Positions 41,518-52,469 of a stretch of DNA of 64,000 bases are shown here, piece after piece. Position 1 is the stretch's first letter, and every line of letters starts with the position of its first letter. The stretch spans positions 186,001 through 250,000 of the forward strand of contig NC_015964.1 in the NCBI RefSeq assembly GCF_000210895.1, given 5' to 3'. A program made the translations under genes and the position numbers. This stretch comes from Haemophilus parainfluenzae T3T1 (GTDB lineage: Bacteria; Pseudomonadota; Gammaproteobacteria; Enterobacterales; Pasteurellaceae). The notes under the pieces are model-generated. The model was not told the origin of the DNA. It ran no database searches and saw only the letters and a program-made list of their open reading frames with translations.

Positions 41518-42062
41518 TGGAAATTTCCCAAACTGCGTTATTTTTAGGATCGATTATCGATCTGTATTGTTTAGTGTTAATTTTACGCGTATGGCTTCCC
41601 TTAGCGAACGTGGATTATTACAATTCTATTTCTCAATTTACACTGAAATTTACCCAACCAGTTGTTGCACCATTGCGTAAAGTTTTTCCTGTGGTGAAAA
41701 AAGTGGAAACTGCTGCACTGGTTTTAGTCTTCTTGCTTTGCGGATTAAAATCGGTTCTGTTTGGCGGGTTAAATCTCAACTACTTCCTACTATTGGGCAT
41801 ATTAGGGTTGATTAAAAATATCGGTATAGCTATTTTCTATGTGTTAATCGCCGGTGCAATTTTAAGTTGGTTTAATCGTGGCAATAATCCTGCATTCTAT
41901 GCGTTATATCAACTTACCGAGCCATTATTAAAACCAATTAAACGCATTTTACCAACCGTGGGCGTCATTGATTTTTCACCGATGGTTATCGCTATTGTTC
42001 TATTATTTTTGAATAATCTCTTTTACGATTATTTCAAGGTTTTATGGGTAATCGCCGCTTAA
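41517..42062 (+). CDS. YggT family membrane protein
   Basis: 181 aa from the ATG at 41517, which overlaps the corA stop (TAATG), so translation is coupled. Two YggT repeats, each with paired TM helices: IIDLYCLVLILRVWLPL in the first and FYVLIAGAILSWF in the second, with PVVAPLRKVFPV and EPLLKPIKRILP. Homologues are linked to osmotic or membrane integrity; role unproven. Confidence 0.9.
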   Translation: MEISQTALFLGSIIDLYCLVLILRVWLPLANVDYYNSISQFTLKFTQPVVAPLRKVFPVVKKVETAALVLVFLLCGLKSVLFGGLNLNYFLLLGILGLIKNIGIAIFYVLIAGAILSWFNRGNNPAFYALYQLTEPLLKPIKRILPTVGVIDFSPMVIAIVLLFLNNLFYDYFKVLWVIAA

Positions 42063-42140
42063 AGTGCGGTCAAAAATAACATTATTTTTTCGGGCTGGAT
42101 TTTCCAGCCCTTCTTGTAAATGTGGTGAGTAAATTTAGTT

Positions 42141-42428
42141 ATGTCTGCAATCGAACAAACGCCTGAAGGATTACGTCTTAAAATCATTTTGCAACCCAAA
42201 GCTAGCAAAGATCAAATCGTGGGATTACATGATGATGAGCTCAAGATTACGATTACAGCTCCACCAGTTGATGGTCAAGCAAATGCCCACCTGCTGAAAT
42301 TTTTGAGTAAAGCATTCAAAGTACCTAAGAGCTCAATAGTTCTTGAAAAAGGTGAATTAAACCGACATAAACAAGTTTGGATTCCTTCGCCTAAATTAAT
42401 TCCATCCGAAATTCAAAATCTCTTATAA
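42141..42428 (+). CDS. DUF167 (YggU) family protein
   Basis: 95 aa with the conserved core [20 protein letters not shown] and [19 protein letters not shown]. YggU often follows yggT, as here. Small alpha/beta protein of unknown function. Confidence 0.9.
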   Translation: MSAIEQTPEGLRLKIILQPKASKDQIVGLHDDELKITITAPPVDGQANAHLLKFLSKAFKVPKSSIVLEKGELNRHKQVWIPSPKLIPSEIQNLL

Positions 42429-42546
42429 AATCAGCAAAAAAATCACCGCACTTTCTACCAATTCTCCCTGTTTTACGCTATCCTATATCACATTTTACAA
42501 AGCAAAATATGCCGCAAAGTGCGGTCAAAATTTAAGGTGATTTTCT

Positions 42547-45135
42547 ATGCAACAACATTACCGTCCCGATTTGATTGAGCCTTCAGTTCAACAATATTGG
42601 GCTGAAAATAAAGTCTTCAAAGCCATCAAAGATACGTCTAAAGAAAAATATTACTGTCTTTCAATGTTCCCTTACCCATCTGGTCGTTTACACATGGGCC
42701 ACGTGCGTAACTACACTATCGGTGATGTGGTTTCTCGTTATCAACGTATGAACGGTAAAAATGTTTTACAACCGATTGGTTGGGATGCATTTGGTTTGCC
42801 GGCTGAAGGTGCTGCGATTAAAAATAAAACTGCGCCCGCAAAATGGACCTACGAAAACATCGAATATATGAAAAACCAGCTCAAAATGTTGGGCTTTGGT
42901 TACGACTGGGATCGCGAAATTGCGACTTGCAGTCCAGAATACTACAAATGGGAACAATGGTTCTTCACTGAGCTTTATAAAAAAGGCTTAGTTTACAAAA
43001 AAACCTCAACCGTAAACTGGTGTCCGAACGATGAAACCGTATTAGCTAACGAACAGGTGCACGAAGGTTGCTGCTGGCGTTGTGACACTCCGGTCGAACA
43101 AAAAGAAATCCCACAATGGTTCATTAAAATCACCGACTATGCAGAGCAATTATTAGGTGGATTAGACCAACTGCCACAATGGCCAGACATGGTAAAAACC
43201 ATGCAACGTAACTGGATTGGCCGTTCTGAAGGGGTGGAAATTACGTTTGATGTGGCGGATACCGCAGAAAAAGTTTCGGTTTATACCACCCGTCCTGATA
43301 CTTTCTATGGTGTGAGCTATTTAGGTATTGCAGCTGCTCACCCATTAGCAGAATTAGCGGCAGAAAAAAATCCTCAATTGGCTGAATTCATCCGTGAAGC
43401 GAAAAATGCCAAAGTGGCCGAAGCAGACCTTGCCACAATGGAGAAAAAAGGGATGGCAACCGGCTTATTCGCTATTCATCCATTAACTGGTGAAAAATTA
43501 CCGATTTGGGTCGCTAACTTTGTGTTAATGCACTACGGTACTGGCGCAGTAATGGCAGTTCCGGCTCACGACCAACGCGACTTTGAATTTGCTCAAAAAT
43601 ACAATTTGCCAATTAAACAAGTGATCGCACCGCTTGCAGATGAAGAAATTGATTTAACCAAACAAGCTTTTGTCGAACACGGTAAATTAGTGAACTCAGC
43701 TGAGTTTGATGGTTTAGATTTTGATAGCGCATTCAACGGCATCGCGAACAAATTAGAAAAATTAGGCGTAGGTAAACGCCAAGTGAACTATCGTTTACGT
43801 GACTGGGGCGTTTCTCGTCAGCGTTATTGGGGGGCACCAATTCCAATGCTCACCTTACCAAACGGTGAAACTGTGCCAGCACCAATCGAAGATTTACCGA
43901 TTATTCTGCCGGAAGATGTGGTTATGGATGGTGTGAAAAGCCCAATTAAAGCCGATCCAAACTGGGCGAAAACCACCTTCAACGGTGAACCTGCATTAAA
44001 AGAAACCGATACCTTTGATACCTTTATGGAATCTTCTTGGTACTACGCACGCTACACCTCACCAAGCTATGCTGAAGGCATGTTGGATAAAGATGAAGCG
44101 AATTACTGGTTACCCGTGGATCAATATATCGGCGGTATCGAGCACGCGACCATGCACTTGCTCTACTTCCGTTTCTTCCATAAATTATTGCGTGATGCAG
44201 GTTTCGTAACGAGCGATGAGCCAGCACAAAAATTATTATGCCAAGGCATGGTGTTAGCCGATGCGTTCTACTACACCAGTCCAACCAACGAGCGTATTTG
44301 GGTCAGCCCAACGCAAGTGACCCTTGAGCGTGATGAAAAAGGTCGAATCATCAAAGCAACCGATCCAGAAGGCCGTGAATTGGTGCATACCGGTATGACC
44401 AAAATGTCGAAATCGAAAAACAACGGTATCGACCCACAAGAAATGGTGGAAAAATACGGTGCAGATACCGTGCGTCTCTTCATGATGTTCGCGTCTCCTG
44501 CAGAAATGACGCTTGAATGGCAAGAATCAGGCGTAGAAGGGGCAAAACGTTTCTTAGGTCGTGTATGGAATTTGGTGTATGAATACAGCCAAAATCCTGC
44601 AAAAACGGCTTTAGATGTGACCGCACTTTCTGCAGACCAAAAAGCGCTTCGTCGTGATGTGCATAAAACCATCGCAAAAGTAAGCGATGATATTGGTCGT
44701 CGTCAGACTTTCAATACCGCTATCGCGGCAGTAATGGAGTTAATGAATAAATTAACCCGTGCGCCATTAGACAGCGAACAAGATCGTGCGGTTATGGCAG
44801 AAGCATTAAGCGCAGTCGTGCGTATGCTTTACCCAATCACACCACATATCTGCTTTGAATTATGGAAAGCTTTAGGCAACGAAAACAACATCGACCATGC
44901 AGAATGGGTGAAAGCTGACGAAGCAGCGATGGTCGAAGATGAAAAACTTATCGTGGTACAAGTCAACGGTAAAGTACGTGGTAAAGTGACCGTTGCAGCT
45001 GATGCGGATGAAGAAACCGTGAAAATGGTTGCATTTGCAGATGAAAATGTGAAGAAATTTACTGACAATACACAAATCGTAAAAGTGATTTATGTACCAG
45101 GTAAATTGTTAAATGTGGTAGTTAAACCGCAATAA
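42547..45135 (+). CDS. leuS: Leucyl-tRNA synthetase
   Basis: Class I synthetase, 862 aa. HIGH-type motif [13 protein letters not shown] near residue 42, zinc-type segment [12 protein letters not shown]1 editing domain with TTRPDTFYG, and KMSKS in [11 protein letters not shown]. Anticodon-binding and C-terminal domains complete. A USS lies just before the start and another in the coding region (44620). Confidence 0.98.
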   Translation: MQQHYRPDLIEPSVQQYWAENKVFKAIKDTSKEKYYCLSMFPYPSGRLHMGHVRNYTIGDVVSRYQRMNGKNVLQPIGWDAFGLPAEGAAIKNKTAPAKWTYENIEYMKNQLKMLGFGYDWDREIATCSPEYYKWEQWFFTELYKKGLVYKKTSTVNWCPNDETVLANEQVHEGCCWRCDTPVEQKEIPQWFIKITDYAEQLLGGLDQLPQWPDMVKTMQRNWIGRSEGVEITFDVADTAEKVSVYTTRPDTFYGVSYLGIAAAHPLAELAAEKNPQLAEFIREAKNAKVAEADLATMEKKGMATGLFAIHPLTGEKLPIWVANFVLMHYGTGAVMAVPAHDQRDFEFAQKYNLPIKQVIAPLADEEIDLTKQAFVEHGKLVNSAEFDGLDFDSAFNGIANKLEKLGVGKRQVNYRLRDWGVSRQRYWGAPIPMLTLPNGETVPAPIEDLPIILPEDVVMDGVKSPIKADPNWAKTTFNGEPALKETDTFDTFMESSWYYARYTSPSYAEGMLDKDEANYWLPVDQYIGGIEHATMHLLYFRFFHKLLRDAGFVTSDEPAQKLLCQGMVLADAFYYTSPTNERIWVSPTQVTLERDEKGRIIKATDPEGRELVHTGMTKMSKSKNNGIDPQEMVEKYGADTVRLFMMFASPAEMTLEWQESGVEGAKRFLGRVWNLVYEYSQNPAKTALDVTALSADQKALRRDVHKTIAKVSDDIGRRQTFNTAIAAVMELMNKLTRAPLDSEQDRAVMAEALSAVVRMLYPITPHICFELWKALGNENNIDHAEWVKADEAAMVEDEKLIVVQVNGKVRGKVTVAADADEETVKMVAFADENVKKFTDNTQIVKVIYVPGKLLNVVVKPQ

Positions 45136-45222
45136 TCCATAAAATAACCGCATTTTATTCTAAGTGTTGCATAAACAGCTCTTAAACAAAATAAAGTGCG
45201 GTGAATTTTACAGGTAATTTTT

Positions 45223-45726
45223 ATGATGAAATCAATCAAAACGAGCTGCTTAGTTGGGGCAACTGCCTTTTTAACTGCTTGTGGTTGGCACTTCGATAAT
45301 GGTGCGGCTGTTCCTGCAGAATTAAAAACAATGGCTCTTGAAAGTAGCGACCCATACAGTGAAATGTCTATGGCTATGCGTAAGCAACTGCTTAGCAACA
45401 ACGTAAACCTTGTGCCTGCAAAACAAGGGGTGCCAGTGTTGCGTTTAAATAAACAGACTTCAAGCGATAAAGTGGCGTCTGTCTTTAAACAAGGTCGTGA
45501 AGCAGAAAAAGTACTGACCCTTGATGTTGAGGCTAGCGTGCGTTTAGCAAATGGGGAAACCTATACAATCTCCGCAAAAATCAACCGCACTTTCTTTGAT
45601 AACTCACGTGCTGCATTAGCAAAATCAGCTGAGCGCGATGTGATTTGGAATGATATGCGCGAACAAGCGGCTCGCCAATTAATTAATAAAATGGCCGCCT
45701 TGCAACATCAAGTTCAAGGAAAATAA
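45223..45726 (+). CDS. lptE: LPS-assembly lipoprotein LptE
   Basis: 167 aa with lipobox LTAC (Cys20) followed by [21 protein letters not shown], the LptE (RlpB) opening. It plugs the LptD barrel that inserts LPS into the outer leaflet. Two ATG codons stand in tandem at the start. Position between leuS and holA is the conserved one. Confidence 0.95.
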   Translation: MMKSIKTSCLVGATAFLTACGWHFDNGAAVPAELKTMALESSDPYSEMSMAMRKQLLSNNVNLVPAKQGVPVLRLNKQTSSDKVASVFKQGREAEKVLTLDVEASVRLANGETYTISAKINRTFFDNSRAALAKSAERDVIWNDMREQAARQLINKMAALQHQVQGK

Positions 45727-46763
45727 TGAACCGCATTTTTCCTGAGCAACTGGCCTCTAACCTGAACAGCCATTTAGCGAAAGTCTATTTTTTGGTTGGG
45801 ACAGATCCCCTGTTGCTCAGTGAAAGTGAAGACCTCATTCATCAAGCCGCCCTTCTTCAAGGTTTTGATGAAAAAAATCAAATCACTATAGATACTAATA
45901 CTGACTGGCCTGCATTAATCGAGGCCAGCCAGTCTGTGGGACTCTTCTTTAATAAGCAAATTTTCATTCTCAATTTGCCCGAAAATTTGACCGCACTTTT
46001 ACAGAAAAACCTTCAGCAATTTATCAGTGGATTAAATGAAGATAGCTTACTTGTCCTCACCTTGCCTAAATTGTCTAAAGCAGCCGAAAAACAAGAGTGG
46101 TTTATTCAGGTAAATCAACTTGAGCCACAAGCCGTTATTGTTAACTGCCAAACACCGAATTCAGAACAGCTTTCTCGTTGGGTGAAACATCGTACAAAAA
46201 ACATGGGATTATTAGCTGATGAGGAAGCCATTCAACTACTTTGTTACAGCTATGAAAATAATCTGCTAGCATTGAAACAAGCGTTACAGCTTTTAGATTT
46301 GCTTTATCCTGATCACAAACTTACGTATAACCGCGTTAAATCCGTCGTAGAGCAATCTTCTGTCTTTACCCCTTTCCAATGGATTGATGCATTGTTATCA
46401 GGCAAAGCAAACCGCTCAAAGCGAATTTTGCGAGGTTTACAAGCTGAAGATGTGCAACCTGTCATTTTATTGCGTACTTTACAACGTGAACTGCTCACAT
46501 TGTTAGAATTAACAAAACCACAGCTGCGTAATCCCTCTCTTAACACGAGTTTGCCAACACAGACACTCAAATCGGATTTTGACCGTCTCAAAATTTGGCA
46601 GAATCGTCGTCCTCTTTATACGGCAGCGATACAACGATTTACCTATCAAAAGCTCTTTGAAATATTGCAAGAATTAGCAGATATTGAGCGCATCACCAAA
46701 CAAGAATATGGACAAGATGTGTGGGTAAAATTGGCCGACTTATCGGTTAAAATTTGTTTATAA
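45726..46763 (+). CDS. holA: DNA polymerase III subunit delta
   Basis: 345 aa clamp-loader subunit that opens the beta clamp. Start overlaps the lptE stop (TAATG). Matches include VYFLVGTDPLLLSESEDLI at the N-terminus and RLKIWQNRRPLYTAAIQRF near the C-terminus. Confidence 0.95.
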   Translation: MNRIFPEQLASNLNSHLAKVYFLVGTDPLLLSESEDLIHQAALLQGFDEKNQITIDTNTDWPALIEASQSVGLFFNKQIFILNLPENLTALLQKNLQQFISGLNEDSLLVLTLPKLSKAAEKQEWFIQVNQLEPQAVIVNCQTPNSEQLSRWVKHRTKNMGLLADEEAIQLLCYSYENNLLALKQALQLLDLLYPDHKLTYNRVKSVVEQSSVFTPFQWIDALLSGKANRSKRILRGLQAEDVQPVILLRTLQRELLTLLELTKPQLRNPSLNTSLPTQTLKSDFDRLKIWQNRRPLYTAAIQRFTYQKLFEILQELADIERITKQEYGQDVWVKLADLSVKICL

Positions 46764-46792
46764 AAAAATCTCGGCGTTAACCGAGATTTTTT
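46763..46792. terminator. Bidirectional terminator between holA and the sulfatase-fold gene
   Basis: AAAAAATCTCGG (46763-46774) and CCGAGATTTTTT (46781-46792), six-base loop, symmetric. Confidence 0.92.
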
Positions 46793-46793
46793 A

Positions 46794-48473
46794 TTATTGC
46801 GCAATTTTTAAATCTTGATACAGATAATTTCGATAGCTATTCACTAAATCCACATCCTCTACATCTTCGAGCTTACCTTGGCTTAGCTGACGCATAGCGA
46901 TATTCGCTCGCATAAAGTCATCTTTCGGTGATAAACCTGCCACATCAAGTAATATGCCACCAACAAAGGCTAAATCTAAGAAATCTTGCTGTTGAACAAA
47001 GTCAGTCTTACGATTAGTTCTAACGACAAATTGAGTCACATAATCCGGGTTCGCAAAGTTACCTTTTTTCGGTGGAAGCTGATTATCAAAAGCGACTTGG
47101 TGATCACCAAAATAACCGAATACATAAGGCGTTTCACGTGATTTTAAATAATCATTTAAACCTTCGATTGCCTCATTGAGGCTAGCAATGCGATCAATAT
47201 AATCATTTAGGCAGGAAATCGCTTTTCCCCCTAAACGCTTACTCGCCAAATTAAAATGGTTTGGCATATTTGTGTTGTAAGGGCCGTGCTCTTTCATCGT
47301 GAGCACATAGACAAACATAGGCTGTTTCACATTTTCCAATGATGGATGCTGTTTCTGCAGAATCAGTTTGGTGTAATACATCATCTCTTCACTGCTAATA
47401 TGCCAAAGATTTTTGCTAATTGATGCCGGATAGCCTAAATCTTGTGGTTGTAACATCAAGTCAAAACCAAAGTGGTCATAGGCAGGTTTTGCGTTGTAGT
47501 TACCTTTCGTAAAAGGCGATAATGCCACACAAAAATAGCCTTGCTCACGAAGATTTTTAATAAAACCCGTCTGTAAGTGTGGCACAACCGAATAAAACAC
47601 CCCACTTGCTAAAGCACCAAAATCCGTTGAAGGCACCCCTGCAAGGAAAGCAAATTCAGATTTCCACGTTGCGCCACCCAGCGTATGTACACGCAATGGA
47701 CTTACAAATGCGGTATCTTCCTGCTTATTAAACATTGAAAATGGCGGAATGGTTTCTGCATCAAAATCAAATTGATGGGGATTCAAGGTTGATTCTTGTA
47801 GACACACCACTATGTCTGGTTTTTCTGCGTCTGGCTTTTCTGCACTTTCAGTTTTACTCTCAGCCTTTTCATTTAAAAGTGCGGTCATCTTTTCTTTAAA
47901 TTTTTGACTATTACCTTCAAATTCTGGCACTTTAAAGAATACGCCACGACAAGACATAGGCAGGTTTAAGAAAACATCTCGACCATCATCTGGCAATGAA
48001 TCCAGCCAGACTTTTGTCGCATCCGGATCTTTAGAATAATGCCACATTAAACCAAAGCTCGTTGCAGCGAGTATTGCTGCAAATACTCGGAATCCAGTAG
48101 AGGCAGTTTCAACATCTGACCAACCAAAGATAGCATAACCCAACAGACCTAATAGCCCCAACACGCCGAAAATAGCGCCTTTATAATGTAAAAGGGTTTC
48201 CCAATTTCGCCAGTCTGTCACAAGCCAAAAATCTGAAATGAGTAAAGGTTGTTTGTAGTAATGAATTTTCATTCGATGGAATAGCATCAATACAACAAAA
48301 AGTACGGACGCAAAATTCAATCCGCGTTGCCATTGACCAGTTATCGCAAACATCAAGCTAAACAATAAGACGAATAATGCAATCGCAAAAAAATATGTCC
48401 AACGATAGTGCGAATTGACGATAAAAATCACCGTCGCAATAAAAAATAAACTCAGAAAAATGCTTGGAATCAT
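46794..48473 (-). CDS. LtaS-like membrane phosphotransferase (sulfatase fold)
   Basis: 559 aa with about five N-terminal TM segments and a large outer domain of the alkaline phosphatase/sulfatase type. Metal-site residues are visible around IVVCLQESTLNP (Glu227), GGATWKSEFAFLAG (likely nucleophile Thr269), and YFGDHQVAF near the C-terminus. Such enzymes move phosphoglycerol or phosphoethanolamine onto glycans or lipids; in Haemophilus the acceptor is not obvious. A linker of Glu/Lys/Pro repeats (about 200-220) precedes the catalytic domain. Downstream of secA-mutT. Confidence 0.8.
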   Translation of the reverse strand: MIPSIFLSLFFIATVIFIVNSHYRWTYFFAIALFVLLFSLMFAITGQWQRGLNFASVLFVVLMLFHRMKIHYYKQPLLISDFWLVTDWRNWETLLHYKGAIFGVLGLLGLLGYAIFGWSDVETASTGFRVFAAILAATSFGLMWHYSKDPDATKVWLDSLPDDGRDVFLNLPMSCRGVFFKVPEFEGNSQKFKEKMTALLNEKAESKTESAEKPDAEKPDIVVCLQESTLNPHQFDFDAETIPPFSMFNKQEDTAFVSPLRVHTLGGATWKSEFAFLAGVPSTDFGALASGVFYSVVPHLQTGFIKNLREQGYFCVALSPFTKGNYNAKPAYDHFGFDLMLQPQDLGYPASISKNLWHISSEEMMYYTKLILQKQHPSLENVKQPMFVYVLTMKEHGPYNTNMPNHFNLASKRLGGKAISCLNDYIDRIASLNEAIEGLNDYLKSRETPYVFGYFGDHQVAFDNQLPPKKGNFANPDYVTQFVVRTNRKTDFVQQQDFLDLAFVGGILLDVAGLSPKDDFMRANIAMRQLSQGKLEDVEDVDLVNSYRNYLYQDLKIAQ

Positions 48474-48495
48474 AATAAATAAATTTGATTAAATG

Positions 48496-48900
48496 TTATT
48501 TGACACTTTCAGCCTCTAAACGCTGAATCAGCTTTAAATTGGCTGGTGGGAATTGCCCTGCATCAAGCTCCCCTTGTTCAAGCCAGAAGCCTTCCTGGCC
48601 TTCGCGTCCAAAAGGCTCGCCGATCCATTCAGTGACCAAGTAAAAACTAAAATCTAAAATTTTGGTTGGATATTCAAATTGAAAACGTTCGTACAGTTCA
48701 GCATTTAAAATATGAATGCCAATCTCTTCTTCCAATTCTCTTTTTAAGGCTTCTTCAGGGGTTTCACCCGCATCAACTTTACCGCCTGGAAATTCTAATG
48801 CCTGTGCAAAATCTTGCCCTTCTAAACGCTGGGTCAAATATAGCTGCCCAAATTCATTACGAATAATCCCTGCCGCAACTTGAATAATAGGCTTACTCAT
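48496..48900 (-). CDS. mutT: 8-oxo-dGTP diphosphatase MutT
   Basis: 134 aa Nudix hydrolase that removes oxidised dGTP. Nudix box GGKVDAGETPEEALKRELEE followed by EIG. Next to secA as in E. coli. Confidence 0.94.
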   Translation of the reverse strand: MSKPIIQVAAGIIRNEFGQLYLTQRLEGQDFAQALEFPGGKVDAGETPEEALKRELEEEIGIHILNAELYERFQFEYPTKILDFSFYLVTEWIGEPFGREGQEGFWLEQGELDAGQFPPANLKLIQRLEAESVK

Positions 48901-48924
48901 CGTTTTTCCTTATCTCAAAAGTAG

Positions 48925-48980
48925 AAAGAGCGGTCATTTTTAGCGGTGTTTTAAAACACGCAAAAATTTAACCGCTCTTT
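48925..48980 (-). terminator. Terminator after secA (variant uptake-sequence pair)
   Basis: AAAGAGCGGT (48925-48934) and ACCGCTCTTT (48971-48980) around a longer inner region with its own small hairpin. Uses the AAGAGCGGT variant. Confidence 0.65.
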
Positions 48981-48987
48981 ACCTTAA

Positions 48988-51684
48988 CTAAGCATATCGG
49001 GCTTTACTGCCGTGACAATGCTTGTATTTTTTACCTGACCCACAAGGACAAGGTTCATTACGTCCAATATGGCGATCTGAATAGTCCTCGCTTTGAGCTT
49101 GCTCTGTGTTTTCACCTACAGGATGATGCGTTTGAGCTTCACGCTCAGCCATTGCTTGACGTGCACGTTCTGCTTCTTCCATCTCTTCCTGCGTACGTAC
49201 TTTCACACGAGTGAGTGTCGTAATCACATGATGTTTTAAAGAATCTAACATTTCAGTAAACATACGGAAAGATTCTTTTTTGTACTCTTGTTTTGGATCT
49301 TTTTGTGCATAACCGCGTAAATGGATACCTTGACGTAAATAATCCATTGCAGCCAAATGCTCTTTCCAAAGCTCATCAAGGGTTTGTAACATCACGCCTT
49401 TTTCGAAATGACGCATGGTTTCTTCACCTGCAAGCGCTTCTTTCGCTTTGTATTCATCTTCCGCTTCTTGAATAATGCGCTCACGCAAGTTTTCTTCGTG
49501 AAGATTATTATTTTCTTCTAACCAACGTTCAATTGGTAACTCAAGTCCAAACTCTTGGGCTAAACGTTCTTCTAAGCCTTTAATATCCCATTGCTCTTCC
49601 AACGATTGTGGTGGAATATATTGGTCAATCACATCATTAAATACATCGCTGCGAATTGCTTTGATAGTCTCTGAAATATCATCGTTATCGAGCAAGTAAT
49701 TACGTTGTTCGTAAATTGCATGACGTTGGTCATTAGCCACATCATCATATTCAAGCAAGTTTTTACGACCATCAAAGTGGAAGGCCTCCACTTTCGCTTG
49801 CGCTGATGCAATCACTTTAGCGAGAAGTTTAGACTCCATCGCTTCACCTGGTTGGGTGAAGGCTTTACGCATCATATTTAATTTACCTTCATTCAGATAA
49901 ATGCGCATTAAGCCGTCTTCCAAAGAAAGGTAGAAACGTGAAGAACCTGGGTCACCTTGACGACCTGAACGACCACGCAACTGGTTATCAATACGACGGG
50001 ATTCATGACGCTCTGTCCCGATAATATGTAAACCACCGGCTTGCATCACGATCTCGTGATTTTTCTCCCATTCAGCTTTGATTGCCTCAATTTGCTCTGG
50101 TGTTGGATTATCCAATTTTGCTACTTGAGCTTTCCAGTTGCCACCTAGGATAATATCGGTACCACGACCTGCCATATTGGTTGCAATGGTTACTGCACCT
50201 GGTGCCCCCGCTTCAGCAACGATTTCCGCTTCTTGCGCGTGGAATTTTGCATTCAACACATTGTGTTTGATGCCCGCTTTATCTAACGCTTGAGAAAGCA
50301 TTTCTGATTTTTCAACTGATACGGTACCCACAAGAACCGGTTGATTACGAGCGACGCAGTCTTTGATATCTTCAATAATCGCATTGAATTTGTATTCTTC
50401 ATTCTCAAACATGACGTCCGTACGGTCATCACGAATCATTGGGCGGTTTGTTGGAATGACGACAGTTTCCAAACCATAAATTTGTTGGAATTCAAAGGCT
50501 TCGGTATCTGCTGTACCTGTCATACCCGCTAATTTGTCATAAAGACGGAAGTAGTTCTGGTAAGAAATAGAAGCAACAGTTTGGTTTTCGCTCTTAATTT
50601 CTACCCCTTCTTTCGCTTCGATCGCTTGGTGTAAACCATCAGACCAACGACGACCCGCCATGGTACGACCAGTGTGTTCATCCACAATCACGATCTCGCC
50701 ATCTTTCACGATATAGTCTACATCGCGTTCAAACAAGGTGTTCGCACGTAATGCCGCCATGACGTGGTGTAACAATACAATACGCGCAGGTGAATAAAGT
50801 GAATCACCTTCTGGCATTAAACCTTGTGCGATTAACCACTCTTCTACTTTTTCTTGACCGCGTTCAGTTAAATACGCTTGTTTGGTTTTAAGATCTAAGG
50901 TGTAATCGCCTTCACCGGTATATTCTTCCGTATCTTCTTTTTCTTGCTTAATTAAATTCGGAATTAATTTATTTACCGCAATATAAAGCTCTGAACTGTC
51001 TTCCGCTTGACCTGAAATAATCAACGGCGTACGTGCTTCGTCGATTAAGATAGAGTCCACTTCATCCACTAAAGCATAGCCTAAATGACGTTGGAAACGC
51101 TCTTCTTTAGAATGCGCTAAGTTATCACGAAGGTAATCGAAACCTAATTCGCTGTTTGTCGCGTATGTAATATCAGCCGCATACGCTTCACGTTTTGCTT
51201 CAGGCGGTAAGCCAGGGATATTCACCCCAACAGTCATACCTAAGAATTCAAATAATGGACGATTGGTATCCGCGTCACGACGTGCCAAGTAATCATTCAC
51301 TGTCACAACATGTACGCCTTTACCCTCCAACGCCATCAAATAGCAAGGTAAGGTTGCGGTTAAGGTTTTACCTTCACCCGTACGCATCTCAGCGATACAA
51401 CGGTTTGTTAGCACCATACCACCAATTAATTGCACATCGAAATGACGCATACCGAGTACACGTTTACCCGCTTCACGCACGGTAGCAAACGCTTCAGGTA
51501 AAAGTTGTTGTAAGGTTTCACCGTTAGCTAAACGGCTACGGAATTCTTCTGTTTTTGCTCTTAATTCATCATCACTCAATGCTTCAAAAGCCGGCTCCAT
51601 TTTGTTGATTTTCGCAACTTGTTTTCTTAATTTACGTAAAATACGATCGTTACGGCTGCCAAAAATTTTTGTTAAAAAACTCAT
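48988..51684 (-). CDS. secA: Preprotein translocase ATPase SecA
   Basis: 898 aa motor of Sec export. Walker [15 protein letters not shown] near residue 102, [15 protein letters not shown], and C-terminal zinc motif [14 protein letters not shown] (SEC-C) for SecB and lipid binding. Downstream of secM, whose translational arrest should set secA expression. Confidence 0.98.
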   Translation of the reverse strand: MSFLTKIFGSRNDRILRKLRKQVAKINKMEPAFEALSDDELRAKTEEFRSRLANGETLQQLLPEAFATVREAGKRVLGMRHFDVQLIGGMVLTNRCIAEMRTGEGKTLTATLPCYLMALEGKGVHVVTVNDYLARRDADTNRPLFEFLGMTVGVNIPGLPPEAKREAYAADITYATNSELGFDYLRDNLAHSKEERFQRHLGYALVDEVDSILIDEARTPLIISGQAEDSSELYIAVNKLIPNLIKQEKEDTEEYTGEGDYTLDLKTKQAYLTERGQEKVEEWLIAQGLMPEGDSLYSPARIVLLHHVMAALRANTLFERDVDYIVKDGEIVIVDEHTGRTMAGRRWSDGLHQAIEAKEGVEIKSENQTVASISYQNYFRLYDKLAGMTGTADTEAFEFQQIYGLETVVIPTNRPMIRDDRTDVMFENEEYKFNAIIEDIKDCVARNQPVLVGTVSVEKSEMLSQALDKAGIKHNVLNAKFHAQEAEIVAEAGAPGAVTIATNMAGRGTDIILGGNWKAQVAKLDNPTPEQIEAIKAEWEKNHEIVMQAGGLHIIGTERHESRRIDNQLRGRSGRQGDPGSSRFYLSLEDGLMRIYLNEGKLNMMRKAFTQPGEAMESKLLAKVIASAQAKVEAFHFDGRKNLLEYDDVANDQRHAIYEQRNYLLDNDDISETIKAIRSDVFNDVIDQYIPPQSLEEQWDIKGLEERLAQEFGLELPIERWLEENNNLHEENLRERIIQEAEDEYKAKEALAGEETMRHFEKGVMLQTLDELWKEHLAAMDYLRQGIHLRGYAQKDPKQEYKKESFRMFTEMLDSLKHHVITTLTRVKVRTQEEMEEAERARQAMAEREAQTHHPVGENTEQAQSEDYSDRHIGRNEPCPCGSGKKYKHCHGSKARYA

Positions 51685-51719
51685 AATTTCTCTTTCAAAT
51701 AAAAAATAAAAAGGATCAT

Positions 51720-51735
51720 CCGATTAAAAAATCGG
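51720..51735 (-). promoter_or_regulatory. Hairpin between secM and secA
   Basis: CCGATT/AATCGG with a four-base loop, about 35-50 bases before the secA start and 20 bases after the secM stop. In E. coli a secM-secA stem hides the secA ribosome site and is opened when the ribosome stalls on secM; this hairpin may play that part, though it does not itself cover the Shine-Dalgarno. Confidence 0.45.
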
Positions 51736-51757
51736 TTCGTTCAAAGATAAAAGAAAA

Positions 51758-52075
51758 TTAAATGATGGCTGGGCCGGCACGAATAGGGGCAAAAACAGGG
51801 AATTCTGCCGCAATAAAGTGCGGTTGAATTTTTTCGTGTTTTTGATTGGAATGGGTTTTATGATTTGTTGGCTGAGGTTGAACCTGCAATGCTTGACGAA
51901 TTTCACGCACCGCAATCAACATATGTTGTTCAGATGATGTTTGGTAATTTTCGCCACTCATATTTGATGAAGGCTGAGCCTCCAATCCCTGAGCAACAGG
52001 CAAAGCAAAAATCGCAATCATGCTTAACAGCAACTGCGACCAGAAATTTGTTTTACCTTTGTTTGATTTCATCAT
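51758..52075 (-). CDS. secM: SecM-type secretion monitor with divergent arrest peptide
   Basis: 105 aa immediately upstream of secA. Long Sec signal peptide (basic MMKSNKGK, hydrophobic FWSQLLLSMIAIFALPVAQG). The C-terminus reads FPVFAPIRAGPAII; Arg99-Ala-Gly-Pro102 equals the E. coli arrest core RAGP, but the upstream Phe/Trp/Ile/Gly positions differ and the PIR step resembles the variant described for Mannheimia SecM. SecM stalls its own ribosome until pulled by the translocon, raising secA translation. The rest of the protein is not conserved, as usual. Confidence 0.85.
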   Translation of the reverse strand: MMKSNKGKTNFWSQLLLSMIAIFALPVAQGLEAQPSSNMSGENYQTSSEQHMLIAVREIRQALQVQPQPTNHKTHSNQKHEKIQPHFIAAEFPVFAPIRAGPAII

Positions 52076-52079
52076 CTTA

Positions 52080-52127
52080 TTGTCTCTGACAAAATTTGTG
52101 TGTATTGTATCGGAAATTCAACGTAAA
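52080..52127. promoter_or_regulatory. Overlapping divergent promoters of secM-secA and dciA
   Basis: Plus: TTGTCT (52080-52085), 17 bp, TATTGT (52103-52108). Minus: TTTACG (52127-52122), 17 bp, TACACA (52104-52099). The two -10 elements overlap by two bases, so RNA polymerase binding should be mutually exclusive. Confidence 0.5.
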
Positions 52128-52147
52128 GTCATTATTGGGGTATTTTT

Positions 52148-52468
52148 GTGGAAAACAAGCATGAGCGTTATCAAAAAGCCATGAATATTATTGATGTGCT
52201 AGAAGAATCACAATTTGCCAAAATCATGCAGAAAGGGTTAATGTTGAATGAACTGAACCAAAACATCAGTCGCCTTTTCCCTCAAGAATTTAAAGGGCTC
52301 TTCCGTTTAGGCTCTATCAAGGATGGAAAACTCTTTGTTGAAGTCAAAAGTGCGGTCGTTCGCCAAGGAATTTTATTTCGACAAAGCGAATTACTCACTG
52401 CAATTCAACCGACTTATCCCGAAGTAAAAGGCTTTGAGATTAAAATCAACCCAGAATTAACCTGCTAA
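52148..52468 (+). CDS. DciA/DUF721 family protein
   Basis: 106 aa from a GTG start. LMLNELNQNISRLFPQEFKGLFRLGSIKDGKL and LFVEVKSAVVRQGILFRQSE follow the DUF721 pattern. DciA is the ancestral loader of the replicative helicase DnaB in bacteria lacking DnaC. Divergent from secM, a position also seen in relatives. A USS encodes KSAV. Confidence 0.75.
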   Translation: MENKHERYQKAMNIIDVLEESQFAKIMQKGLMLNELNQNISRLFPQEFKGLFRLGSIKDGKLFVEVKSAVVRQGILFRQSELLTAIQPTYPEVKGFEIKINPELTC

Positions 52469-52469
52469 A

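Noticed and set aside
44015-45075. Many open frames opposite leuS
   Set aside because: They are shadows of a highly conserved synthetase gene with no start signals or known domains.
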